Assembly (NCBI GenBank): GCA_035352635.1 | Contig: DAOPYA010000009.1 | Coordinates: 1 to 64,000, forward strand | DNA from: Rifleibacterium sp035352635 | GTDB lineage: Bacteria > Muiribacteriota > Ozemobacteria > Ozemobacterales > Ozemobacteraceae | Direction of reading: 5' to 3' | DNA length: 64,000 nucleotides | Shown here: piece after piece, positions 1-6,727 of the stretch | How the letters are laid out: each line of letters begins with the position of its first letter | Position numbering within the stretch: the first letter of the stretch is position 1 | The notes under the pieces: generated by a model | Told to the model about the DNA's origin: nothing | The model's database searches: none | Seen by the model: the letters and a program-made list of their open reading frames with translations, nothing else | Program-made: the position numbers and the translations under genes

Positions 1-1
1 C

Positions 2-1180
2 CAGAGCCTTTCGCATGGCGGTTATACAAATCCGGCCAGTTTCTCGATTCTGGTCGAAGACAATAATATCTACGCCAACATGGCTGCAGTGGCCCCGGTT
101 GCAGCGACCGACCGCCTGCATAATCGTGGCACCAACCAGACGGCGACCTTTTTCTTTGAGCGCGGTTCGGGCAAAGAGATTTTCCCGAAGAATCTGGTGA
201 CGGCCACCTACGCCGGAACAGCCGAAGACAAACACTATTCAAGCCCGGGCCTGTCGACGGTTGCCGACATCACCACCGCCTGGACACCCAACCTCACTTA
301 TAAGGTGATGCGCAAGCCGCAGCCCTACAAGTCAGGCGATACCAGCAGCTATGTTCTTTATGTTTTCAACGTCAGCGACTGGGATCACCTGCAGAACGGT
401 GTGGCAGGTGATTTTATGACTGACCCGGGTCGCTGGCCCATCGATATGGCCAACAACAGCCCGACCTACAACTCGCCCGGCGCCTTGATTGCCAACCACC
501 CGGGCTATGGTCTGATGTTTCAGGCCGTTGACAGTTCAGGATTTCAGAGCGTCAGAATGCATCTGGGCAATGTCTGGGTGCGTGATACGCTGCTGCCAAT
601 GGTTTACAGCCAAACCGTCGATTATATCAAGTCGTTTGACGAACTGCAGCCGTTCGACATCGCAAAATATCTGGTCAAAAACCCGTGGAAAGCCGAAACC
701 GGTTTCCCGTGGTATGGCAAACTGCCGAACGACCTCTCGCTGTGGGAAGTAAAGGCAGACGGGCGTTACCCGTCGCTTAATGATCTGATGGGCATTCCGT
801 GCGGGCTGAAGGCAAAACTTGCAGGCGCTTATCATCCCCCGATTATCCAGGAAGGCATGGAAATCTTCATGGAAGCTCGTGCCAGTGATAACATCAAGGT
901 TTCAGACACCGTGGTACCGACCATTACAGTTAATGGGCCGACGGGTCTCTACAGTGAAGGCACTCCGGCGCAGATCTCTGAAAATTCAGGCACAACCCAG
1001 AAAGTTCGCCTGCTGCTGCAGAAGTCGGGCGTTTATGATGTAACTCTGACTGCTGAAGACAACGCCATGGATTTTGCGGGCAAGGCTGCGCCGAATAAGC
1101 GCACCGTCAAGTTCGGCATTGTGGTTGGCCCCGCGACCATGGAAATCAGGGTACTCGACAAGAAAAATTCTAATTTCTGA
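2..1180 (+). CDS. Secreted/surface protein of unknown function, 5' end outside window
   Basis: The frame is open from base 2 to the TGA at 1178-1180, so 392 residues of a longer protein are visible and the true start lies to the left. I do not recognise the family. The sequence is rich in Asn, Thr, Pro and aromatic residues, with long polar stretches typical of extracellular proteins. The last ~100 residues read like an Ig-like/beta-sandwich module (TVVPTITVNG, then QKVRLLLQKSGVYDVTLTAEDNA within about 60 residues). The next gene starts one base after the stop, so the two are probably co-translated. An extracellular or periplasmic location is inferred from composition only. Confidence 0.75.
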   Translation, partial: QSLSHGGYTNPASFSILVEDNNIYANMAAVAPVAATDRLHNRGTNQTATFFFERGSGKEIFPKNLVTATYAGTAEDKHYSSPGLSTVADITTAWTPNLTYKVMRKPQPYKSGDTSSYVLYVFNVSDWDHLQNGVAGDFMTDPGRWPIDMANNSPTYNSPGALIANHPGYGLMFQAVDSSGFQSVRMHLGNVWVRDTLLPMVYSQTVDYIKSFDELQPFDIAKYLVKNPWKAETGFPWYGKLPNDLSLWEVKADGRYPSLNDLMGIPCGLKAKLAGAYHPPIIQEGMEIFMEARASDNIKVSDTVVPTITVNGPTGLYSEGTPAQISENSGTTQKVRLLLQKSGVYDVTLTAEDNAMDFAGKAAPNKRTVKFGIVVGPATMEIRVLDKKNSNF

Positions 1181-1181
1181 G

Positions 1182-1913
1182 ATGACAAGATTTTCATTAC
1201 GAGCATGGCTGGTTCTGCTGCTGGCTCTGGCCAGTGTGCCGGGCTGGCCATGCTCTGATTACGTTCATCTCTGGCGCCCGGTCACCGAAACACGTGATGA
1301 GCTGTGCGGTGCCGATGGGCTGGCGAGTTTTATCAAAGAGCTGGCTGATCAGAAGCTGCCAGATCAAAAAACGCCATGGCTGGTGGGTATCAGCCCCGAT
1401 GCGGTTGTGTCGGCATCGGCGGCCGCCGAACTCAAAAGTGCGGTGGGCATGCTTGATCAGACAAGGTTCGTCTGGGCTGAGAGTGACGCGATGTTCGCGC
1501 AGTCTGGTTCGGCGACGGCCGGCATCTGGCTTGATCTGGTCAAGCCGCTCAGGCTTGAATATATCTGGCGTGACGAGAATAAGCCGCCTTTTGCCATGTT
1601 TCGTACTGGCGAACTGCATACCGCGCAAATCAGGGTGCTGGCAATGTCGGCCGAAAGAAAAGTGCTGCTGATCGATGAGTTCGCTTACATGTTTTTGCTC
1701 GAAAGCGATTTTATGCTGCCATCATGGCTCTCTGCCGGCGGGGTCTGGCTAAGAAGGGTTTCTTTAAAGACCACTGAAATGCCAAAACGCGTTGAATGGA
1801 CGCTATCGGTGCCATCTGATCTTGAAGATCTGAATTCGACGCCGGCCGACATTAAAAGGTTCTTTTTCAGCGACCAGGTAGAAACCGGCAGCAAGATCCT
1901 CAGCAATTACTAA
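1182..1913 (+). CDS. Secreted protein of unknown function
   Basis: The ATG at 1182 follows the preceding stop by one base and gives a 243-residue protein. The frame is open further upstream, but this start is preferred because it begins a clear signal peptide (MTRFSLRAW, then a Leu/Ala-rich core, with likely cleavage near residue 23 in VPGWPCSD). The mature part is a mixed alpha/beta sequence with several Trp residues and no catalytic motif that I can see. There is no convincing Shine-Dalgarno sequence, which fits translation coupled to the upstream gene. It presumably acts with that gene in the periplasm or at the surface. Confidence 0.7.
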   Translation: MTRFSLRAWLVLLLALASVPGWPCSDYVHLWRPVTETRDELCGADGLASFIKELADQKLPDQKTPWLVGISPDAVVSASAAAELKSAVGMLDQTRFVWAESDAMFAQSGSATAGIWLDLVKPLRLEYIWRDENKPPFAMFRTGELHTAQIRVLAMSAERKVLLIDEFAYMFLLESDFMLPSWLSAGGVWLRRVSLKTTEMPKRVEWTLSVPSDLEDLNSTPADIKRFFFSDQVETGSKILSNY

Positions 1914-2184
1914 GTGCCTCCTTGAATAATTTTTCTTAATTACAAATACCGCAACAAAATAGAAATTTGCGCGTATTTTGGGAATAATTTGCTGCCAATC
2001 TAACTAACGCTAAAATGTCTTCACCCACACTGGAAAAATAAACTTTTTTTATCTTGCCAGAAAATCAGCTTCACAACAGATGTTTGCACGGGATCGCCGC
2101 CTTAAGATGTTACTAACAATATACAACTGCACGCTAATTTGATATTATTTAGAGTGTGGTTGTGTGGTACAGGAGTAAAAGCTT
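1914..2184. other. AT-rich spacer at left edge of toxin-antitoxin island
   Basis: These 271 bases contain no plausible gene. Base composition drops sharply in GC compared with the left neighbour, marking the start of the accessory island. The right end carries the AbiEi ribosome binding site AGGAG at 2171-2175. An upstream TATTAT near 2144 could be a -10 element, but no good -35 matches it. Confidence 0.5.
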
Positions 2185-2778
2185 ATGGATTACATAAAAA
2201 CAATAACAGACATGCTTGAGCGGCAGAGCGGTATTGTTACAACCGCTCAAGTAAGTGCCGCCGGGATTCCACGGCTTTATTTAAGTAAGATGACAGCTAA
2301 GAACCTTTTACGAAAGGTTGAACGCGGCATTTATGCTGCACCAGAAGCATGGGAAGATGAAATGTTCCTTTTGCAATACAAATACAGCAAGGGGATCTTT
2401 TCACACGAAACAGCGCTTTATATCCACGGTTTTACCGACAGAGCACCAACAAGGTTTGTAATGACTTTTCCATATGGCTATCACGCTGAATCTATTGCCA
2501 GCACAAATATCAGAATGAAAAAGGTCGTTAAAAGCATATATGAACCTGGAATTGTCGAAGGGAAAACAGCGTTTGGCAACAAAATACGGCTTTATGACCT
2601 TGAACGCACTCTTTGCGACATTGTAAAGGGCAATAACAGCTGTGACATTCAGATTGTGAATCAAGCTATGAAACGATACGCGCTTTCAAAGGGAAAAAAC
2701 ATTTCACGCCTGCTTCAATATGCTGAACAGCTGCGAGTAAAGCCCAAAATACTTGCTTACATGGAGATCCTGCTGTGA
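2185..2778 (+). CDS. abiEi: AbiEi-type antitoxin / transcriptional regulator
   Basis: This 197-residue protein matches the AbiEi antitoxin family: an N-terminal winged helix (roughly residues 1-75, including GIVTTAQVSAAGI and the RKVERGIYAAP wing) followed by the C-terminal antitoxin domain (FSHETALYIHGFTDRAP, then YDLERTLCDIVKG). Known family members repress their own operon and neutralise the AbiEii nucleotidyltransferase toxin without direct protein contact (type IV systems). AGGAG at 2171-2175 supports the ATG at 2185. The stop overlaps the GTG start of the toxin gene. Because that toxin gene is interrupted, this antitoxin may now be an orphan. Confidence 0.9.
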   Translation: MDYIKTITDMLERQSGIVTTAQVSAAGIPRLYLSKMTAKNLLRKVERGIYAAPEAWEDEMFLLQYKYSKGIFSHETALYIHGFTDRAPTRFVMTFPYGYHAESIASTNIRMKKVVKSIYEPGIVEGKTAFGNKIRLYDLERTLCDIVKGNNSCDIQIVNQAMKRYALSKGKNISRLLQYAEQLRVKPKILAYMEILL

Positions 2779-3801
2779 TTACAAAGAACCCGATGCAGCT
2801 CAAAGCGATTATAAAAAAAAAAGCTGCGGAGAAGCACATTCCAGAACGCGCCAGAGTTGAGCCGATTCGGTCTAATCCGGGGCGCCTGCCAAGGCGAACC
2901 GGCATTAGATCGATTCGGCTCGAACGGGTTGATAGCCAGAGCGCGAAGCGCGTCGGCTGGCAAGCCGTTCGAGCGTAGCTCAACTCTGGCGCGATAGCGC
3001 AGAGCCGCGCTCGCGGTTCTGCGCTATCAACTGGTTATGCAGAACTATATGCTTGAACGCCTGGTGGAACGAATTACGTTAACGAAATACCAAAGAAACT
3101 TTATTCTAAAGGGCGGCTTTTTAATCGGTGCCATTGTTGGGCTGGACACAAGAACAACAATGGATCTGGATGCCACGATAAAAGGGATTGAATTGTCGCA
3201 TACGACCATAAGACTCGTTTTTGAAGAAGTCTGCCAGGTCAGGTTAGATGACGGTGTGACATTTGAAATCAGCAGCATCGATGACATAAGAGAAACTGAT
3301 GATTACCCCGGTATTCGTGTGGGTTTGAAAGCCAATTACCCGCCGATCAGTGTACCGCTGTTCGTGGACGTGACAGCCGGCGATAAAATAACCCCTGAAG
3401 CCGTTGATTACAGGCTTAATTTGCTATTTGATGAGCGCAGCATACAGGTAATGGCCTATAATCTTGAAACTTTGCTGGCCGAAAAAATTGAGACAGTTAT
3501 CAGCCGCAACATTGCCAATACCAGGTCAAGAGATTTTTATGACATTTACATACTTCATCGGTTGTATAAAAATCGCCTCAGCTCGGCCATTCTCAAGAAA
3601 GCAATAGAAGAGACGGCAACGAAACGGGGCAGCCTACCGGCTATAAGAGCTTATAGAGATGCGATGCGGGATGTTGCTGCCAACGAAAGAATGAATGGAT
3701 TCTGGAATAAATACCAGAAAGATTACGGTTATGCTGCAGGCATTCACTTCAATGAAATTTGCCGGCTAATCATCGACATTCTTAATGGGCTTGGCTTTTA
3801 G
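2775..3801 (+). pseudogene. abiEii: AbiEii-type nucleotidyltransferase toxin, interrupted by a palindromic insertion
   Basis: The toxin starts with GTG at 2775, overlapping the antitoxin stop. The first ~22 residues (to KKAAEKHIP) are normal for AbiEii. The frame then runs into an insert at about 2845-3025 and stops at 2976-2978. The rest of the toxin resumes in another frame from 3028, with the first ATG at 3037 opening 254 residues. That part holds the nucleotidyltransferase core (ILKGGFLIGAIVGLD, then TTMDLDATIKG) and the helical C-terminal half. Net insert length is 1 mod 3, so the full-length protein cannot be made. An N-terminally shortened product from 3037 is possible but has no ribosome binding site and sits directly behind a hairpin. 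Confidence 0.85.
2845..3025. repeat. Palindromic MITE/REP-like element inserted in abiEii
   Basis: An insert of about 181 bp splits the toxin gene; removing it restores a family-like reading (HIP-x-QLVMQNY). It holds three nested inverted repeats: 2847-2862 with 2978-2993 (16 of 16 paired, right arm GCTCAACTCTGGCGCG), 2918-2927 with 2965-2974 (10 of 10), and a terminal hairpin 2993-3009 with 3012-3028 (16 of 17 plus one G-U). It has no coding capacity. The exact ends are uncertain by a few bases and I see no clear target duplication. Confidence 0.8.
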
Positions 3802-3832
3802 GAGGCCCCTGGGATTCGGTAGGGATTGCGCC
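3799..3832 (+). repeat. Short copy of an island-boundary repeat
   Basis: The stretch after the abiEii stop resembles two parts of 6497-6587. AGGAGGCCCCTGGG matches 6499 onward with one extra G there, and 3808-3832 matches 6563-6587 at 22 of 25 positions. It reads like the right-hand copy with its hairpin centre deleted. The two copies bracket the MNT/HEPN to HigB segment of the island. Confidence 0.55.
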
Positions 3833-3841
3833 AAATCAATA

Positions 3842-3921
3842 TCAGGCTGCCATGGCTTTTAAAACAGCTTCTGGCGCCCATGGCCCCAGTTTTGCATCTT
3901 GCCGATGCTGACGTCAGGTTG
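3842..3921 (-). pseudogene. Relic of a NadS/HigA-like antitoxin gene
   Basis: Read on the minus strand, this stretch ends in APEAVLKAMAA and a stop, almost the same as the end of the intact antitoxin at 5846-6136 (QPDAVLKALAA). Just upstream it reads VSIGKMQNWGHGRQK, matching VSLATLQNWEQGRRK in that gene. The sequence between these two parts is shortened and out of frame, so this is a decayed, internally deleted copy. No partner toxin is recognisable next to it. Confidence 0.65.
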
Positions 3922-4077
3922 AAGTATACTCTGCGCCTACACGGTGTTGGCGAGCTTCCTTGGTGCTTGCAGAGTGTTGATTGACTTTTTTGCCAGGCAT
4001 CAGGTAATTTTGCTTAGCGCACGTTTGCGGTCAGTTGGACTTCAAACCCCATATATGGAATTTTTTTTTCGTTAAAG
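3922..4077. other. Non-coding spacer between relic and MNT/HEPN module
   Basis: Together with the repeat and relic before it and the operator repeats after it, this fills the 327-base gap between abiEii and the next gene. The left part may be further decayed antitoxin sequence. I see no open gene, tRNA or terminator. Confidence 0.4.
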
Positions 4078-4117
4078 TTGTATTGTTTTTATATACTATT
4101 GTATTGTTTTTATATAC
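4078..4117 (+). promoter_or_regulatory. Tandem operator-like repeats upstream of MNT/HEPN pair
   Basis: The 19-mer TTGTATTGTTTTTATATAC occurs exactly twice, at 4078-4096 and 4099-4117, a spacing of 21 bases or two helical turns. Each copy is partly self-complementary (GTAT...ATAC). They lie 12 bases before the ATG of a protein with an N-terminal winged helix, the usual place for an autoregulatory operator. They also contain promoter-like TTGTAT and TATA elements. Confidence 0.6.
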
Positions 4118-4128
4118 AATATTGTTAG

Positions 4129-4713
4129 ATGAATATTTTAGCAGATATATTTTCCTCGAAGACCAGAGCGGAGTTTTTTCGAATTTTATTCGGCTTAGAC
4201 TCTGCGGAAGTTCATTTGAGGGAAATTGCAAGACAGTCTGGACTTACCATTGGAACTATCAGACAAGAAGCTGAAAAGTTACAAAGACTATCACTTATTT
4301 TAAAGCGCAAAGATGGGAACAGATCTTATTATAGGGCCAATAAGCAACACCCCCTATGTGATTTGATAAACAAAATGGTTTTACGAACAGTTGGCGTTAT
4401 TGGCGTTTTAGAGAAGGAACTCAAAAAGTTTGACCTGGAATTTGCCTTTATTTTTGGTTCTGTCGCATCAGGGAAAAACCGATTAGAGAGCGACATCGAT
4501 TTGTTTTTAATTGGCAATACAAGTTTAAGAGCAGTCAGTGCGACAGTGAGTAAAGTTAGTCTTGAAATCAACAGAGAAATAAATGCTCATGTGATGAAGG
4601 CAGAAGAATTCCGGCGAAGGCAACTTGAAGCCGAGCACTTTGTTACAAGGGTTCTGGAAACGCCAATCTTAATGATACTTGGAAAAGAAGATGAGCTTAG
4701 AAACATGGCTTGA
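4129..4713 (+). CDS. MNT-type nucleotidyltransferase antitoxin with winged-helix domain
   Basis: This 194-residue protein joins an N-terminal winged helix-turn-helix (residues ~1-75; VHLREIARQSGLTIGTIRQE is the recognition region) to a minimal nucleotidyltransferase domain (FIFGSVASGKNRLESDIDLF, with the GS-x-D-x-D active-site pattern near residues 110-128). In characterised MNT/HEPN systems the MNT protein modifies or blocks the HEPN RNase toxin. The next gene encodes a HEPN-like protein and overlaps this one, which supports the pairing. The HTH suggests it also binds the tandem repeats immediately upstream. All expected nucleotidyltransferase acidic residues appear present. Confidence 0.85.
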   Translation: MNILADIFSSKTRAEFFRILFGLDSAEVHLREIARQSGLTIGTIRQEAEKLQRLSLILKRKDGNRSYYRANKQHPLCDLINKMVLRTVGVIGVLEKELKKFDLEFAFIFGSVASGKNRLESDIDLFLIGNTSLRAVSATVSKVSLEINREINAHVMKAEEFRRRQLEAEHFVTRVLETPILMILGKEDELRNMA

Positions 4714-5137
4714 ATTTGGATGGATCAAGGCTCATAGAACCAGCAAACAAGAGATAGATTCTCTGTTTGCAATGATTGAGCGCGACTTAAAAGATTCCAA
4801 AGAAAGTAATGTTTCTGATGATTGGAAATTTGGAATCGCTTACAATGCGGCTTTAAAGCTATGCACTGTTTTATTAAACGCTTCTGGCTATCGTGCAAAT
4901 AGTTCATCTGCGCATCATTACACAATAAAAGCTTTGCCCTTGATATTAGGTGATAGCAGGAAAAAAGATGCAGATTATCTGGATCAGTGTCGGAGACTTC
5001 GAAATAAGGTTGAATACGATATGGTTGGTGGAGCAACTATTGAAGATATTAAAGATCTCATTGATTTTATTGAGGAATTCAGCATTGAAGTAAAGCAATG
5101 GCTCAAAGCCAATCATAAAGACATAGTAGATAAATAA
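4691..5137 (+). CDS. HEPN-domain protein, putative toxin partner of MNT
   Basis: From ATG 4691 the product is 148 residues, overlapping the MNT gene by 23 bases; a TTG at 4679 in the same frame is an alternative start. It is an all-helical protein of HEPN size. The C-terminal part has RRLRNKVEYD, where the RN-x-x-x motif of HEPN RNases would lie, but the usual catalytic His is replaced by Tyr/Asp. Many HEPN proteins next to MNT partners act as RNase toxins; with this altered motif activity is uncertain. It could also be an inactive or substrate-binding member. Confidence 0.75.
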   Translation: MSLETWLEFGWIKAHRTSKQEIDSLFAMIERDLKDSKESNVSDDWKFGIAYNAALKLCTVLLNASGYRANSSSAHHYTIKALPLILGDSRKKDADYLDQCRRLRNKVEYDMVGGATIEDIKDLIDFIEEFSIEVKQWLKANHKDIVDK

Positions 5138-5138
5138 T

Positions 5139-5477
5139 ATGATCCCAACCAGCAATCTGATGAGCGTCAAGTTCCGTGTCCCGGCCAAGAAGCTTGAAGA
5201 TGAAAAAAATATTATTGCCGCGCTTGGCGGACAAATCGACGAAGAAGAAACTGATGATAGCATAGCCTGGGAGGAAGTTCTGCTTGACAGCCAACCGGGA
5301 AAGATTCTGCGTGCCCTGCGGTATCGCGATGGTAAGTCTCAAAAATGGCTTTCAGAACAGCTTGGGATGAAACAGCCAAATGTTTCGGCAATGGAAAAGG
5401 GTGAAAGACCTATTGGCAAAAGCATTGCCAAAAAGCTTGGAGAGCTTTTCAATATTTCGTATAAGGTATTTCTCTAA
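5139..5477 (+). CDS. XRE-family helix-turn-helix regulator
   Basis: This 112-residue protein has an N-terminal segment rich in acidic residues (EDEKNIIAALGGQIDEEETDD) and a C-terminal XRE-type HTH (residues ~58-112; KILRALRYRDGKSQ, then WLSEQLGMKQPNVSAMEKG). It resembles HigA-type antitoxins ending in FNISYKVFL. It begins one base after the HEPN stop, so it is probably a third gene of that operon, perhaps its transcriptional control. No RelE-like partner adjoins it on this strand. Its 3' end abuts a truncated nucleotidyltransferase on the other strand. Confidence 0.8.
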   Translation: MIPTSNLMSVKFRVPAKKLEDEKNIIAALGGQIDEEETDDSIAWEEVLLDSQPGKILRALRYRDGKSQKWLSEQLGMKQPNVSAMEKGERPIGKSIAKKLGELFNISYKVFL

Positions 5478-5789
5478 GTTTTCAATCGGCTTAAAACCCT
5501 CGTTTGAAAAGCCCAGAATAGTTTCATCACAGGGCATGACGTCGACAACAACCGAGTTAATGCGCCAGCGGCAGATGATTGGCGGATCGTCATCGAGGAT
5601 CTGATGACAGCCGGCTTTTCGCAAAGACTCTTCAAAATGGTGAAAGTCGCTTCGATTAGATGTTTCAATGATTACATCAACGTCTTTTGTCGGACGAATG
5701 CCGGCAAATGCGGTTTCAGTGATCAATAGTGAAACAACGGAACCGCCAAGAAAGACAACCTGGCTTCTCAATTCAGGTGGCAGACCATA
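5478..5789 (-). pseudogene. Truncated AbiEii-like nucleotidyltransferase
   Basis: The conserved stretch runs YGLPPELRSQVVFLGG, SVVSLLITE, IRPTKDVDVIIE, ICRWRINSVVVDVMP, CDETILGFSN, which matches the start of a nucleotidyltransferase family of about 200-220 residues. Only ~100 residues are present. The frame then crosses into the antisense of the XRE gene, so the C-terminal half is missing. At the 5' side there is no good start codon (first candidate TTG at 5771) and no ribosome binding site. Both ends therefore look broken by rearrangement. Confidence 0.75.
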
Positions 5790-5845
5790 GCGAGCTGGTT
5801 GAAGTTTTTGTTGGCAGAATTGGCCTTGACCGACAGCTAAAAAAT

Positions 5846-6136
5846 TTATGCTGCCAAAGCTTTTAATACCGCGTCTGGCTGCAACTGAACAACTCGCAAC
5901 AGTGCTTGAGCTGGCCCTACAGGCTTGCGGCGACCCTGTTCCCAGTTTTGCAGAGTTGCCAAGCTGACGCCGATCATTCTGGCAAATTCAGATTGAGATT
6001 TATGCAGGCTCTTGCGGAGTGCCTTTACATCAAGAGCGGTGAACTCAAACACCCTGGAAGGCTTCATTTCGCCGCGTTTGATTTGAACAAACTGCTTTAC
6101 ACCCTCAACAAGTCTGTTAAAGTCTTTGTCTTTCAT
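5846..6136 (-). CDS. NadS/HigA-like antitoxin with helix-turn-helix
   Basis: The 96-residue product starts with MKDKDFNRLVEGVKQF, followed by IKRGEMKPSRVFEF and a C-terminal XRE HTH (ALRKSLHKSQSEFARMIGVS, LATLQNWEQGRRKPVGPAQA). This is the NadS/HigA pattern of antitoxins that neutralise a RelE-fold toxin and repress their operon. The ATG at 6136 overlaps the toxin stop in ATGA and follows GGGAG in the end of the toxin gene. Toxin-first order is typical for HigBA. A degraded relative lies at 3842-3921. Confidence 0.88.
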   Translation of the reverse strand: MKDKDFNRLVEGVKQFVQIKRGEMKPSRVFEFTALDVKALRKSLHKSQSEFARMIGVSLATLQNWEQGRRKPVGPAQALLRVVQLQPDAVLKALAA

Positions 6137-6450
6137 TTTGTTACTCCCTTTACAAGCGATTTCAAGAGTTTTATTTGATCCTGAGTAAGATCTTCCTGGA
6201 TGGATTTTTTGTATATAAAGACCAAATAAAGCTTTTGTGTCGATTTTTCCCAAAAATAGATAACCCTGACCCCACCTCGTTTGCCTTTGCCGCCTTGTTT
6301 CCAACGCATTTTTCGGAAACCGCCGCTGCCTTGAATCAGGTCGCCGGTCTCTGGTTCAAGCAACAGTGTTTTCTGCATTTCCTTGTATTCATCGTCGGAA
6401 AGCAGTTCTAGCAAATCTTCGGTAAAGACTGGAATTTCTACAAATATCAT
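6133..6450 (-). CDS. HigB/RelE-superfamily toxin
   Basis: From the ATG at 6450 the product is 105 residues. It has the pattern of RelE/HigB ribosome-dependent mRNA interferases that pair with NadS antitoxins: FTEDLLELLSDDEYKEMQ, LLLEPETGDLIQGSGGFRKMRW, GGKGKRGGVRVIYFW, LYLVFIYKKS, with basic residues in the central sheet. Its stop overlaps the antitoxin start. The frame is open upstream to 6642, but that extension is low-complexity and crosses a repeat, so I reject it. The promoter lies so close that the mRNA may begin at the start codon. Confidence 0.85.
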   Translation of the reverse strand: MIFVEIPVFTEDLLELLSDDEYKEMQKTLLLEPETGDLIQGSGGFRKMRWKQGGKGKRGGVRVIYFWEKSTQKLYLVFIYKKSIQEDLTQDQIKLLKSLVKGVTK

Positions 6451-6456
6451 ACTTAT

Positions 6457-6485
6457 ATTATACGTCAATGACTGATAGACTGCAA
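6457..6485 (-). promoter_or_regulatory. Promoter of the HigB/NadS operon, apparently leaderless
   Basis: On the minus strand a perfect -10 TATAAT (6462-6457) follows TTGCAG (6485-6480) at 17 bases. Only six bases separate the -10 from the ATG at 6450, so transcription should begin at or within a base or two of the start codon, and there is no room for a Shine-Dalgarno sequence. Confidence 0.6.
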
Positions 6486-6496
6486 CTGGTTTTGTC

Positions 6497-6587
6497 TTAG
6501 GAGGGCCCCTGGGGGCCGGTGGTCGGAAATTTGCCATCTGTGGCATTTCCGACACTTGCCCTCCTGGGCTTCGGGAGGGACTGCGCC
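6497..6587 (+). repeat. Hairpin-rich repeat at right edge of island
   Basis: The segment contains GGCCCC-TG-GGGGCC, then a hairpin at 6522-6553 with arms GTCGGAAA and TTTCCGAC extended by TGCCA/TGGCA, then CCTCC...GGAGG. Its outer parts match 3799-3832 (22 of 25 over the right end). It sits between the island and mtaB, and resembles a REP or small non-autonomous element. Confidence 0.55.
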
Positions 6588-6669
6588 TGCTGCTGATTGC
6601 CGGTCTTTTTTTCAGCAACCGGTTACGGGTGCTGGAACCCATGACCTGTCACTATTGGCGGTGTATTTT

Positions 6670-6698
6670 TTGCAATATGGGGCGAGTTTGGTTATAAT
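6670..6698 (+). promoter_or_regulatory. Promoter of mtaB
   Basis: TTGCAA (6670-6675) and TATAAT (6693-6698) are separated by 17 bases. The start codon of mtaB is 30 bases downstream. Confidence 0.6.
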
Positions 6699-6727
6699 CA
6701 AGGCCGCAAATCAAAGGCCGGTGGGTT

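Noticed and set aside
4078..4117. Start of a CRISPR array
   Set aside because: Only two copies, two bases apart, with no spacers or cas genes; operator repeats fit better.
5352..5477. C-terminal continuation of the nucleotidyltransferase frame
   Set aside because: These residues are the antisense of the XRE gene and do not resemble the family's C-terminal domain.
6451..6642. N-terminal extension of the HigB toxin
   Set aside because: It covers the promoter and a hairpin repeat and would more than half again lengthen a compact toxin.
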